NCBI GenBank assembly: GCA_038213195.1
Contig: JBBQTN010000045.1
Coordinates: forward strand, 1 to 27,964
DNA from: JAODBQ01 sp038213195
GTDB lineage: Bacteria; Actinomycetota; Acidimicrobiia; Acidimicrobiales; Ilumatobacteraceae
Length of the DNA: 27,964 nt
Reading direction: 5' to 3'
Position numbers and translations under genes: made by a program. Shown here one piece after another: positions 1 to 7,769 of the stretch (positions are counted from its first letter, which is position 1; each line of letters starts with the position of its first letter). The notes below the pieces were generated by a model, which was not told the origin of the DNA, ran no database searches, and saw only the letters and a program-made list of their open reading frames with translations.

Positions 1-93
1 CGTCGGCGAGGTTGACAACGTCGTCAGCCGGCCGAGGACCTCGTTGACGCCGGTCGGGTCGCGCTCGACGGCGTCGAGCGTCGGCAGCGACGA

Positions 94-1236
94 CTACAGC
101 AGGCGCTCGGAGGCCAGGTCAGCGCCGGCGCGTAGGGCGGCGAGCTTCTCCCAGACGACCGATGGGGCGACGTCGCTGATCCCGGCAGACGTGTCGAAAC
201 CGCAATCGGTGCCCGCGATGACCCGGTGCGGATCACCGACGGAGCGGCTGACGATCGCCAACCGCTCGGCGACGACCTCGGGATGTTCGACGTAGTTGCT
301 TGTCGTGTCGATGACCCCGGCGATGAGGTTCATGTGGTCGGGCAGCGGGTTGCGTCGGAAGCAGTCGTGCTCGTGGGCGTGGCGGGCGTTCGCCATGGAC
401 ACCACCAGCGCGCCGACGCGCGCCTCGTAGAGCAGCGGCTGGATGACGTCGAACGCGACGTCATGGGTGTGTGGGCCCTCGTAGTTGCCCCAGCACACGT
501 GGAGGCGGACCTGCTCGGCATCGATGCCCTCGAGGGCGCCGTTGATCGCGCCGACGACCAGGGCGACCCACTCCACGAACTCGTCGAGTGGCCGGTCGGC
601 GAACAGCGTGTGGCGTTCCATCGCCAAGTCCGGCGCATCGATCTGCAGCAGCAGGCCCCGATCGACGATCGCCCGGTACTCGATCCGCAACGCAGTGGCG
701 ACGGCGCCGACGTAGGCCGCGCGGTCACCGTAATGACGATCCTCCATCGCCGCCACGACGATCCCCGGCGACGGTGCGGTCATGAACGTCTCCGCGAACG
801 GTGCTGCCTCGACGAGCGCACACTCGGCCTCGAGCTCGCCGGTATCGAGGTAGCTGACGGCGCCAACGGCCGCCGGGGCGTGGAGCAGATCGACCTGCAT
901 CCGGTCACGACGACCGCTGGCGAGCTCGAGGTAGTCGCGGTGCTCGAGCAGATCACGCATCACGGGCCGATGGCTGCGCCCACCGAAACCCGTCATTCGG
1001 TGCTGGACATAGGTGAAGAAGCTCTCGCGGGCCTGCTCACCGTCGCTGCCGGAGTCGATGCCGACGGCGACCTGGCGCGCGATGACGTCCGCTGTCGCCT
1101 CCTCGATTGCGGCGCGCAGCTCGTCGCGGTCGACGTCGTCGCCGCGGCTGCGCCGGCCATGCAGCTCCGCCAACGCCCTCGGGCGCGGCAGGCTGCCGGC
1201 GTGAGTCACTACGAAGCGGTCGCCGGTTGAGAGCAC
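94..1236 (-). CDS. MetE-like cobalamin-independent methionine synthase family protein (catalytic domain only)
   Basis: The 380-residue product resembles the short paralogues of the C-terminal (catalytic) barrel of cobalamin-independent methionine synthase, which transfer methyl groups to or from thiols. It begins with the typical THAGSLPRP and carries the zinc-site HVC motif (HVCWGNYEGPH), the ANARHAHE segment and the late GTDCGF segment with the second cysteine. The 750-residue two-domain MetE is not present. I chose the GTG at 1236 because family similarity begins right after it and because it lies 4 bases beyond the stop of the 60-codon ORF at 1241-1423; an ATG at 1314 would add an unlike 26-residue leader. 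The residue aligned with the usual zinc-binding Glu appears to be Ser (VVSMAN). Reading on in frame after the TAG stop stays open to base 1. The substrate is unknown; methyl transfer or demethylation is inferred from the family only. Confidence 0.85.
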   Translation of the reverse strand: MLSTGDRFVVTHAGSLPRPRALAELHGRRSRGDDVDRDELRAAIEEATADVIARQVAVGIDSGSDGEQARESFFTYVQHRMTGFGGRSHRPVMRDLLEHRDYLELASGRRDRMQVDLLHAPAAVGAVSYLDTGELEAECALVEAAPFAETFMTAPSPGIVVAAMEDRHYGDRAAYVGAVATALRIEYRAIVDRGLLLQIDAPDLAMERHTLFADRPLDEFVEWVALVVGAINGALEGIDAEQVRLHVCWGNYEGPHTHDVAFDVIQPLLYEARVGALVVSMANARHAHEHDCFRRNPLPDHMNLIAGVIDTTSNYVEHPEVVAERLAIVSRSVGDPHRVIAGTDCGFDTSAGISDVAPSVVWEKLAALRAGADLASERLL

Positions 1237-1240
1237 AGGA

Positions 1241-1423
1241 TCACGCCAGCCGCAGCAGTGGCGGGCCGGCCAGCTCACCGCGCTCCGCCGGGAACACCCA
1301 CGCAGCTGCGTCACCCACCGGGCAGAAACCGTCGATCATCCAGCGACCGCCTCTGCCGTGTGCGGATGCGCAACTCGGCGCCGCGCCGAAGCAACCCGCC
1401 TTCTCGTGCACGAGCTCCTGCAC
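1241..1423 (-). CDS. Small ORF of 60 codons between PhyH and MetE-like genes
   Basis: A GTG-initiated frame encodes 60 residues with four cysteines and a natural-looking composition (WMIDGFCPVGDAAAWVFPAE near the C-terminus). I do not recognise a family. Its TGA stop is 4 bases before the GTG of the MetE-like gene, an arrangement typical of translational coupling, and it fills most of the 247-base gap after the second PhyH gene on the same strand. No clear ribosome site precedes the GTG. The frame is also open for 8 codons upstream of the GTG, back to a TGA, so this could be the tail of a decayed gene rather than a true small protein. Confidence 0.35.
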   Translation of the reverse strand: MQELVHEKAGCFGAAPSCASAHGRGGRWMIDGFCPVGDAAAWVFPAERGELAGPPLLRLA

Positions 1424-1483
1424 GGGGAAGACGAAGGGAGCGTCTCATGGCGCCGGCGCGTTGGGTGCATGGGCAAGTCGAGA

Positions 1484-2530
1484 TCAGTCGAACTGGTGAG
1501 CGCTGCCGGGAGAGCGACTGAGCGACGTCAGCGCGGGGCCGTCTTCGCGCCAGCCGTAGTAGAGGTGCTGTCCGAGCAACGTCGCGAAGCGTGACGGGTT
1601 GGAATCCAGGATCGCCTGCGTGACGTGCTCGCGGTACGGCTCCTGGGGGCGCAGGTACGAGCGCATCATCGCCACGATCAGGTTGATCCGGAGGCCGGGG
1701 TTGCGTCGGGCGGCGGCGCCGTGCCAGAGGTTGCCGTGCCAGAAGATGATCGAACCGGCTCGGGCCCGCACCGGCCTCATCGCGTCACGTCCCTCGCCCG
1801 GCAGCGGATGCCGGCACAGCCGATGACTGCCCGGCACGTACACGAGTGGTCCGTCGTCATCGTCGTAGTCGGTCAGCGCCCAGGTGACGTTGCACACCTG
1901 CGCGTAGGGGGGAAAGGGCGCCGGGATCATCACGTTGTCGCTGTGCAGGCCGAGGTCGGAGCCGCCGGGGCCTTTCACCCCGGCCAGGCAGTTGCTGATG
2001 ATGCAGCTCTCACCGAGCAGGTAGGTCGACAGGGCGAGGGCGACCGGGTTGACGATCGCCTCCTGGAAGATGGGGTCCTCGAAGAGCAGGTAGTACAGCT
2101 GGAGTCCGAAGACGTCCCCGAAGGCACCAGAACCGGGATCGTCGGCGGCGAAGCGGTCGAGGCGCCGGCCGCTGCGTTGCTCGCCCACCCGCAGCACTGC
2201 ATCGCGCAGCTGGTCGGCGAAGCCCGCTCTGGCGGCCTTCTCGGGCTCGACGATGGTGAGGCCGGTGGCGTCGAGCTCGGCGATGTTCCCGGCGAGGTCG
2301 AGCGCGCGGATCGTGTCCCAGGCGTCGAGTGCCAGCTTGCTCGCGTCGGCTGCCGGCGTACGCGGCGGCTCGGTGGTGCCCGCGTCGGCTGCCGGCGTAC
2401 GCGGCGGCTCGGTGGTGCCCGCGCCGGCTGCCGGCGTACGCGGCGGCTCGGTCTTGCCCGCGCCGGCTGCCGGCGTACGCGACCGATCGCCCTTGGCTAC
2501 CGGCCTGTTGTTGGTCGTCGTCGTCTTCAT
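1484..2530 (-). CDS. Phytanoyl-CoA dioxygenase (PhyH) family oxygenase with repetitive N-terminus
   Basis: A 348-residue Fe(II)/2-oxoglutarate oxygenase of the PhyH superfamily. The iron-binding HxD is at H196/D198 (GLHSDNVM), the distal histidine is about H270 (GNLWHG), and the 2-oxoglutarate arginine is probably R281 (LRINLI). VYVPGSHR around 230-237 is the usual PhyH/ectoine-hydroxylase-like strand. Residues 1-65 are a low-complexity leader built from a repeated 13-residue unit (TPAAGAGTTEPPR-like) encoded by 39-bp tandem repeats; the family has no such leader. The ATG at 2530 overlaps the TGA of the upstream PhyH gene (ATGA), so translation is probably coupled. The paired arrangement suggests both oxidise related substrates or work in sequence; the substrate is unknown. 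Confidence 0.85.
   Translation of the reverse strand: MKTTTTNNRPVAKGDRSRTPAAGAGKTEPPRTPAAGAGTTEPPRTPAADAGTTEPPRTPAADASKLALDAWDTIRALDLAGNIAELDATGLTIVEPEKAARAGFADQLRDAVLRVGEQRSGRRLDRFAADDPGSGAFGDVFGLQLYYLLFEDPIFQEAIVNPVALALSTYLLGESCIISNCLAGVKGPGGSDLGLHSDNVMIPAPFPPYAQVCNVTWALTDYDDDDGPLVYVPGSHRLCRHPLPGEGRDAMRPVRARAGSIIFWHGNLWHGAAARRNPGLRINLIVAMMRSYLRPQEPYREHVTQAILDSNPSRFATLLGQHLYYGWREDGPALTSLSRSPGSAHQFD
2349..2481 (-). repeat. 39-bp in-frame tandem repeat, about 3.5 copies
   Basis: Units start at 2349, 2388, 2427 and 2466 (the last one partial). Each has the core GCTGCCGGCGTACGCG on the plus strand and differs from its neighbours at only a few bases. Since 39 is 13 codons, copy-number change would keep the PhyH frame open. 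The repeat encodes the Thr-Pro-Ala-Gly linker of that protein. Confidence 0.92.
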
Positions 2531-3321
2531 TCGCCACTCGCCGTCTGGGGCACGTTCTGCCACGCGTCCAGCCCGAAGCGGTAGCGCATCGCCTCAGAAC
2601 ACGCCGCTTGCGTCTCGACCGACAGTCCCACACTGTGGTTCCACTGCGGCCGGACGTGCGGTTGCGAATAGAAGCCGAACAGCATCGCCCGGTCCTCGGA
2701 CGCTGTGACGTTGGCGCCGGAGGTGTGCCAGACACGCCCCTCCAGCGCGATGATCGAACCAGCCGGCGCCGAGAACGGAACAAGACGTGCACGGGCATCC
2801 GGCGGGACCTCGTCGGGCGAGGCGAACCGGTGGCTGCCAGGCAGGTACAACGTGGCCCCGTTGTCGACGCGCACATCGGTGAGGCACCAGATGACGTTCA
2901 TCGCGTGTGGGGCGCTCCACGGCGGCGGCATCACCAGCGACTGATCGGAGTGGAGCATCATCGACCCGCTCCCGGGCCGAGCGATGTTGGCGGTGAAGTT
3001 GGAGACGATGTAGTCCGCGCCGAGCAGCGCACTGACCAACGCGTCGGCGACCGGGTGGGCGATCAGTTCAGCGAACACCGGATCGAGATCGATCAGGTTC
3101 CACACCCGCACGTTGCTGGCGTTCGGGTCGAGTCCCTCGGCGAAGTTCAACAGGCCGCGGCGTTCGCTCTCCTGCGCGGCCGCCCACAGCCGCTCGAGCA
3201 CGCTGGCCGCCTCGGAAAGCGCGAGCACCCCCGGGATCACGCCGAAACCGTCTCGTTCGACGCCCTGCACAGCCTCGGCGATCGAAGCTTCCTCGACGAC
3301 TGCGCTCACCAACATGGTCAT
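2527..3321 (-). CDS. Phytanoyl-CoA dioxygenase (PhyH) family oxygenase
   Basis: A 264-residue PhyH-type Fe(II)/2-oxoglutarate oxygenase. It opens with the typical VERDGFGVIPGVL helix-strand (residues 21-33). The iron site is H124/D126 (MMLHSDQS) with H199 (GRVWHTSG); R211 is the likely 2-oxoglutarate arginine. TLYLPGSHR (157-165) is a family strand. The start at 3321 is preceded at normal spacing by a strong site, GGAAGGGGA. An upstream in-frame start at 3396 would place a basic, Gly-rich, unlike leader in front and is less likely. This is the first gene of the four-gene minus-strand cluster; its TGA overlaps the next ATG. Family members hydroxylate aliphatic or amino-acid-derived substrates; which one applies here is not visible. 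Confidence 0.87.
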   Translation of the reverse strand: MTMLVSAVVEEASIAEAVQGVERDGFGVIPGVLALSEAASVLERLWAAAQESERRGLLNFAEGLDPNASNVRVWNLIDLDPVFAELIAHPVADALVSALLGADYIVSNFTANIARPGSGSMMLHSDQSLVMPPPWSAPHAMNVIWCLTDVRVDNGATLYLPGSHRFASPDEVPPDARARLVPFSAPAGSIIALEGRVWHTSGANVTASEDRAMLFGFYSQPHVRPQWNHSVGLSVETQAACSEAMRYRFGLDAWQNVPQTASGE

Positions 3322-3509
3322 GACTGATCCCCTTCCGCGGAGGTCACCCCGACCCCCTCCATACCGAGCCACACCCAACGCAGACGGTACTGCCAAACTT
3401 ACGCTTGTACGTTTCAGTTCTCCTGCTGCTGGAGTTCAGCGTCGGGCCGGAGAGGCGAGCCACGTGTGGAGTCCACGCCAGTCACACGCGAGCGCGATCC
3501 GAAGAGGGA

Positions 3510-3974
3510 TCAGTGCTCACCTTTGATCACGAAGTACGAACCTCGAATGGTTCCGGCGAGCTTCGACTTCTGCCTCGCGAACTTGAACCGGGTGGCGAGC
3601 TCGGCGGGGATCTCCATCCCGTCGGACAGTTTGAACCCGACGGCCCGCTTCTTGGGGTCGTCGAGGTGGTACATCACGTTGATCGACAGCCCACTCTCAT
3701 AGAACACGTACGCCCACCGGATGGACGCGGCCTCGAAGGCGGTCGCCTCGAGGGGAGGCGACGCAATGACGATGTCGCGCTCGTCGTCGAGGATGCGGTG
3801 GACCCATGCGATGGTCTTCGTGGCCTTGCTCGCCGGCTCCACCGTGAAGACGTGGTCGTACTTGTTCTTGAAGTAGCGGGCCTCGTTCGCCCGGAGCCCG
3901 GCGAGCGCCTCAGCAACCGGCGACGACTCGAGCCCGACCGTCGAGACGGTCTTGAAATCGACTGCATAGGACAT
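3510..3974 (-). CDS. Hypothetical protein, 154 residues
   Basis: A soluble-looking, charged protein with no signal peptide or membrane segment. I do not recognise its family. It has a clear start: the ATG at 3974 is preceded by CTGGAG at about 7 bases. Visible features are a Lys/Arg-rich segment (NEARYFKNKYDHV near residue 37), a central RWAYVFYESGLSINVMYHLDD strand-like region, and a basic C-terminal third. Codon use matches the neighbours, and the protein composition is natural, in contrast to the reading upstream of this ATG. It diverges from the membrane-protein gene at 4155. A hairpin lies in its 5' leader. Confidence 0.75.
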   Translation of the reverse strand: MSYAVDFKTVSTVGLESSPVAEALAGLRANEARYFKNKYDHVFTVEPASKATKTIAWVHRILDDERDIVIASPPLEATAFEAASIRWAYVFYESGLSINVMYHLDDPKKRAVGFKLSDGMEIPAELATRFKFARQKSKLAGTIRGSYFVIKGEH

Positions 3975-3991
3975 GACGCGCTCCAGGGTGC

Positions 3992-4012
3992 CCGGGGATG
4001 CCTGCTCCCCGG
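3992..4012 (-). promoter_or_regulatory. Hairpin in the leader of the 154-residue gene, next to a TATGGT -10-like box
   Basis: CCGGGGA (3992-3998) pairs perfectly with TCCCCGG (4006-4012) across a 7-base loop. It ends 18 bases upstream of the ATG at 3974. On the minus strand TATGGT (4018-4013) lies directly upstream and could be a -10 element, which would place the hairpin at the very 5' end of the transcript. No good -35 is visible. The role (mRNA stability or protein operator) is inferred. Confidence 0.35.
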
Positions 4013-4154
4013 ACCATACCGCCGCACCGAGCGGAGGAGGCTGTCCCGTCGTGTCGCCCGCGCGGGTTCGGCGTCGTGTACGACGTACCTCGGTCGTGAC
4101 GCCCGAGGCGTTGCCGGTTGGCGACGTCGTGCCGTTGCGGCTTGACTGGCCACC

Positions 4155-4853
4155 GTGAACGCATCCGCCACGCCGCCTGGCGCAAGCCCAACGCCGAGCG
4201 TCGGGCGAGCGCGCCGGCTGATCTCGTGGCTGGGGCATCAGGTGGTCACGTCCGCCGCTGCGGTGGCGCCCCTCGTCGCCCGAGTCCGCGACGCTGTGCG
4301 CCGGCGATCGGCAACACCGTCCGGTCTCGCCACTGAGGACGCACGACCAGAGCCGACGGACGATGCTGACGCACGACCGCATTGGGGTGTCGTCGCGACT
4401 GCGACCGCGATCGCTGGCGGCTTGTTGGCGGTGCGCCTGGGACCGGCCACGTCGCTCTACTGGTACGTCTTCCCGTTGTTCGGCATCGGCATCGCCTACG
4501 TCATCCAGTTCCGGTCCGAAGTGACCGCCAGATGGTGGGCGGTGCTGGCTGTCAGCGCCGCGGTCAGTGCGGTCGCACTGGCGAGGGACTGGGCGTTCTC
4601 CGGCCACGTGCTGTGGAACGTGCTCTTCCTCGGACACGCCGCACAGTCCCCGGCTCGGCGGGCCTGGATCGTCGTGCTGCTCGCGTCGCTCGTCCATCTC
4701 TTCGCGATGAAGCTCGCGTTCCAGCGCCCGAGAGATACCGTCGGTGCAGTCATCGCCTCCGCCGTCGCCATCGTTGCACTGCCGCTCGCCGGGCCGAGGA
4801 GCGATCCCAGGCGATCCCCACCGGTCGCGTTGCCCTCGATGTCCGACCTGTGA
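4155..4853 (+). CDS. Membrane protein, 232 residues
   Basis: A cytoplasmic-looking, Arg- and Asp-rich N-terminus of about 75 residues is followed by about five hydrophobic segments: around WGVVATATAIAGGLLAV, SLYWYVFPLFGIGIAYVI, WWAVLAVSAAVSAVAL, AWIVVLLASLVHLFAM and VGAVIASAVAIVALPLA. I do not recognise the family. The GTG start has only a weak ribosome site and a later start is possible. The stop is about 150 bases before the TauD-type gene on the same strand. The topology suggests a small integral membrane protein of unknown job; a transport role for the adjacent oxygenase cluster is only a guess. Confidence 0.6.
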   Translation: MNASATPPGASPTPSVGRARRLISWLGHQVVTSAAAVAPLVARVRDAVRRRSATPSGLATEDARPEPTDDADARPHWGVVATATAIAGGLLAVRLGPATSLYWYVFPLFGIGIAYVIQFRSEVTARWWAVLAVSAAVSAVALARDWAFSGHVLWNVLFLGHAAQSPARRAWIVVLLASLVHLFAMKLAFQRPRDTVGAVIASAVAIVALPLAGPRSDPRRSPPVALPSMSDL

Positions 4854-4937
4854 GCGGCGTCGCCAGCGCATCGGGTGGAACCGTCGCACCCACCGGTGGA
4901 GCCACGCTGCGCGCGACTCGGCGCCGTCCGCGCCAGT

Positions 4938-4951
4938 TGACTCTTGAGTCA
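4938..4951. promoter_or_regulatory. TGACTC-TT-GAGTCA inverted repeat upstream of the TauD-type gene
   Basis: A perfect 6-base inverted repeat with a 2-base spacer lies 57 bases before the ATG at 5008. TTGACT (4937-4942), a -35-like hexamer, overlaps its left arm. A regulator bound here would cover the -35 region. No convincing -10 follows, so this is a candidate only. Confidence 0.35.
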
Positions 4952-5007
4952 GGTCACGCCGTGCTCACCGCACGAGTCCTCGTGCCCGACAACTCCAGGA
5001 GCCGTTC

Positions 5008-5964
5008 ATGACGAACCCCACGACGGACACCATGACGAACACCGTGACGAACACCACGACCACGCCGGCGACCACATCGTTCCGGGCCGGCGTGCGCTAC
5101 GGGCCACGGGTGGCGCCGCGGGTCGCGGCGAACTGGGTCAACGAGCCCTCCACCCACTTCGAGCTCCGCCCCAAGAGCCCGACGATCGGCGCGGAGGTGC
5201 TCGGCATCGACCTCACGGCGCTCGACGACGAGACGTTCACCGACCTCCACCGCGCGTTGCTCGAGTGGAAGGTCCTGTTCGTGCGTGAATCGGGACTCGA
5301 TCCCGAGTCGCACGCCGCACTCGGCGCCCGGTGGGGCGAACTCGAGTACCACCCGTTCCTCACCAACCGTCCCGACCAGCCGACCGTCGTCCGCTTCGAG
5401 AAGGGCGAGAAGACGACGGGTTACGAGAACGTCTGGCACAGCGACGTGAGCTGGCGAGCGAACCCCTCGCTCGGTTCGCTGCTGCGCGCCGTGGAGGTCC
5501 CGCCGGTCGGAGGCGACACCCTGTGGGCCGACATGGGCGCCGCCTACGACTGCCTGCCCGACGCCGTCAAGCAGCGCATCGACGGCCTCGACGCCGTTCA
5601 CGACTGGATCGACACGTTTGGCGCGAACATGACCGCCGAGGCTCGGGAAGCGCTGCGTGCCGAGTTCCCGCCGTCGGTGCATCCCGTCGTGCGCACCCAC
5701 CCCGAGACCGGGCGCAAGACGCTCTACGTCAACGCGATCTTCACCAAGGAGATCGTCGGCCTCGACCCGGTCGAGGGAGATCGCCTGCTCGAGTACCTGT
5801 GCCGCCAAGCCGACTACCCCGAATACCAGTGCCGGTGGACGTGGACGCGCGGCGACCTCGCGATCTGGGACAACCGCGCGACCCAGCACTACGCGACGTC
5901 CGACTACTCGCCACAGCGACGGGTCATGGAGCGCATCACCATCGTCGGCGACCGCCCGTTCTGA
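5008..5964 (+). CDS. TauD/TfdA-family Fe(II)/2-oxoglutarate dioxygenase
   Basis: A 318-residue TauD/TfdA-type oxygenase. The family start (RPKSPTIGAEVLGIDL) is at 54-69. The iron triad is H144/D146 (VWHSDVSW) and H294 (RATQHYA), and R309 (RVMERITI) fits the 2-oxoglutarate arginine 15 residues after the distal His, as in TauD. The length fits the family apart from a Thr/Asn-rich leader (MTN repeated three times in the first 12 residues). The start is supported by CAGGAG before the ATG. Members oxidise sulfonates, phenoxy acids, alkyl sulfates or similar compounds. The second substrate here cannot be read, and no sulfonate transporter is adjacent. It precedes the flavin monooxygenase by 132 bases. 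Confidence 0.92.
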   Translation: MTNPTTDTMTNTVTNTTTTPATTSFRAGVRYGPRVAPRVAANWVNEPSTHFELRPKSPTIGAEVLGIDLTALDDETFTDLHRALLEWKVLFVRESGLDPESHAALGARWGELEYHPFLTNRPDQPTVVRFEKGEKTTGYENVWHSDVSWRANPSLGSLLRAVEVPPVGGDTLWADMGAAYDCLPDAVKQRIDGLDAVHDWIDTFGANMTAEAREALRAEFPPSVHPVVRTHPETGRKTLYVNAIFTKEIVGLDPVEGDRLLEYLCRQADYPEYQCRWTWTRGDLAIWDNRATQHYATSDYSPQRRVMERITIVGDRPF

Positions 5965-5973
5965 GATCTGATC

Positions 5974-5989
5974 GGGCTGACGTCAGCCC
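5974..5989. promoter_or_regulatory. 16-bp perfect palindrome between TauD-type and monooxygenase genes
   Basis: GGGCTGACGTCAGCCC is perfectly self-complementary with no loop. That favours a protein operator over a terminator. It starts 9 bases after the TauD-type stop and ends 107 bases before the monooxygenase ATG, so it could control the latter gene or mark a site for the regulator of both. Confidence 0.4.
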
Positions 5990-6096
5990 ATGGTCCCGTT
6001 CCCGGCCGGCGCAGGTTGTGTGGACGAGTAGCGTCCGTTGCTGGGAGTCCAAGGGGGATGCGCCGCCAGTGGGCGGGGCCTTTGATGGGAGGCACG

Positions 6097-7743
6097 ATGA
6101 CGTCGACCGAGCCGACGACGACAGGCATTGACGCAGTGATCGTGGGCGCTGGGTTCTCGGGCTTGTACATGCTCCACAAACTCCGCGACGAGATGGGCCT
6201 GGAAGCGCGCGTCTTCGAGGCTGGCGGCGGAGTAGGGGGAACATGGTATTGGAACCGTTATCCGGGGGCTCGCAGCGACTCCGACAGCTACATCTACGGC
6301 TTCATGTTCGACGAGGACTTGTGGCGGGAGTGGCAGTGGAGCGAGCGCTATCCCGGCCAGGACGAGGTGCGCGCCTATTTGGAGCACGTAGCGGAGCGGT
6401 ACGATCTGCTCCGCGACATCACCTTCGGCACCCGGGTCCTCTCGGCCACCTTCGATGAAGCCACGAATGCGTGGACAGTGGTGACCGATAGCGGCGAAAG
6501 CGTGCAGGCCCAGTATGTCATTGCCGCAGCGGGGACGCTGTCGGTGCCGAACACCCCAGCGTTCCCCGGCGCGGACACCTTCGAGGGCAAGAGCTACCAC
6601 ACGGGGATGTGGCCCCACGACAAGGTCGACTTCACGGCCAAGCGGGTCGGTGTCATCGGGACCGGCGCCAGTGCGGTGCAGGCGGTCCCCCTCATCGCCG
6701 AGGAGGCCTCCGAGCTCACCGTCTTCCAGAGAACAGCCAACTACATCCTTCCTGCGCGCAACGGCCCCATCCCCGACGATGTGCAGCAAGCGCGTCTCGC
6801 GGATTACGCGGGCATTCGTGAGCGTGTCCAAAACTCGGCTTTCGGGATGGAGTTGACCTTGCTCGAGAAGGGTGCGCTGGAGTCGACGGACGAAGAGATC
6901 TACGAGGTCTTGTGGGAACGGTGGAACCGGGGCGGCTTCGGTATCTGGGTAGGTGGCTACGCCGACATCCTTTACTCGGACGAGGCGAACGCGAAGGTCC
7001 GGGAGTTCCTCCACGCACGGATCAGCGAGAAGGTGCACGATCCAGAGACCGCTCGTCTGCTCACTCCCACGTCGTACCCGTTCGGCGTGAAGCGGGTCCC
7101 GCTCGACTCCGGATACTTCGAGACGTTCAACCAGCCGCACGTGCACCTCGTGGATGTCAAGTCGAATCCGATCGGCGAGATCACACCGCGCGGGGTCAAG
7201 TTGCAGGACGGAACAGAATACGCGCTCGACATCCTCGTCTACGCCACCGGCTTCGACGCGATGACCGGCCCGCTGACCCGCATCGACATCCGCGGGCGGA
7301 GAGGGCAGCTCCTGCGCGAGAAGTGGGAGCACGGGCCGCGGACGTACCTCGGCCTCACCACCGCCGGCTTCCCGAACCTGTTCACCATCACCGGGCCGCA
7401 GAGCCCCTCGGTGCTGTCGAACATGCCCGTCTCGATCGAACAGCACGTCGACCTCATCAGCGAGATCATCACCGAGGCGCGCAATCGGGATGCGGCGACG
7501 GTCGAGCCCTCACGGCCGGCCGAAGACGCGTGGGTGGAGCACAACGCCGAGCTCGTCCGGCCGACGCTGTTCGAAACGGCCGACACGTGGTACATGGGCG
7601 CCAACATCCCCGGCAAGCCCCGGGTGTTCATGCCGCACCTCGGCTTCGTGGGCCCGTACCGCGCCAAGTGCGATGAGGTGCTGGCGAACGGCTTCGAGGG
7701 CTTCGTGTTCGATGCTGAGCGCCAACCTGTGCCGCAGCATTGA
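6097..7743 (+). CDS. Baeyer-Villiger-type flavin monooxygenase (class B, cyclohexanone monooxygenase-like)
   Basis: A 548-residue FAD/NADPH monooxygenase. The FAD-binding GAGFSG is at 17-22, followed by the typical GGVGGTWYWNRYPGARSD. The Baeyer-Villiger fingerprint FxGxxxHxxxWP is at 162-173 (FEGKSYHTGMWP). A second dinucleotide fold, GVIGTGASA, is at 185-193. ATGFDA near 385 and the long C-terminal region are as in cyclohexanone/phenylacetone-type enzymes. Family members insert oxygen next to a ketone to give esters or lactones. The ATG at 6097 has GGGAGG 4 bases before it; upstream in-frame starts lack this. The gene is followed by a convergent terminator-like hairpin. With the TauD-type gene and PhyH pair nearby, a catabolic or tailoring role is inferred. 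Confidence 0.93.
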   Translation: MTSTEPTTTGIDAVIVGAGFSGLYMLHKLRDEMGLEARVFEAGGGVGGTWYWNRYPGARSDSDSYIYGFMFDEDLWREWQWSERYPGQDEVRAYLEHVAERYDLLRDITFGTRVLSATFDEATNAWTVVTDSGESVQAQYVIAAAGTLSVPNTPAFPGADTFEGKSYHTGMWPHDKVDFTAKRVGVIGTGASAVQAVPLIAEEASELTVFQRTANYILPARNGPIPDDVQQARLADYAGIRERVQNSAFGMELTLLEKGALESTDEEIYEVLWERWNRGGFGIWVGGYADILYSDEANAKVREFLHARISEKVHDPETARLLTPTSYPFGVKRVPLDSGYFETFNQPHVHLVDVKSNPIGEITPRGVKLQDGTEYALDILVYATGFDAMTGPLTRIDIRGRRGQLLREKWEHGPRTYLGLTTAGFPNLFTITGPQSPSVLSNMPVSIEQHVDLISEIITEARNRDAATVEPSRPAEDAWVEHNAELVRPTLFETADTWYMGANIPGKPRVFMPHLGFVGPYRAKCDEVLANGFEGFVFDAERQPVPQH

Positions 7744-7769
7744 GGAACCACCAGCAGCCTTGACGCGCT

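Noticed and set aside
1..93. Open minus-strand frame after the MetE-like stop
   Set aside because: It is in frame with the MetE-like gene and open to the window edge, but it has no start codon and is too short to judge.
226..1230. Long plus-strand frame opposite the MetE-like gene
   Set aside because: It is complementary to a clear family match and its translation is Arg/Asp/Val-rich with no recognisable motif; it reflects high-GC third positions.
3510..4889. A 459-codon reading of the minus strand extending the 154-residue gene upstream
   Set aside because: Upstream of the ATG at 3974 the translation becomes Arg/Gly/Asp-rich and opposes the hydrophobic membrane-protein gene, while the ATG has a good ribosome site.
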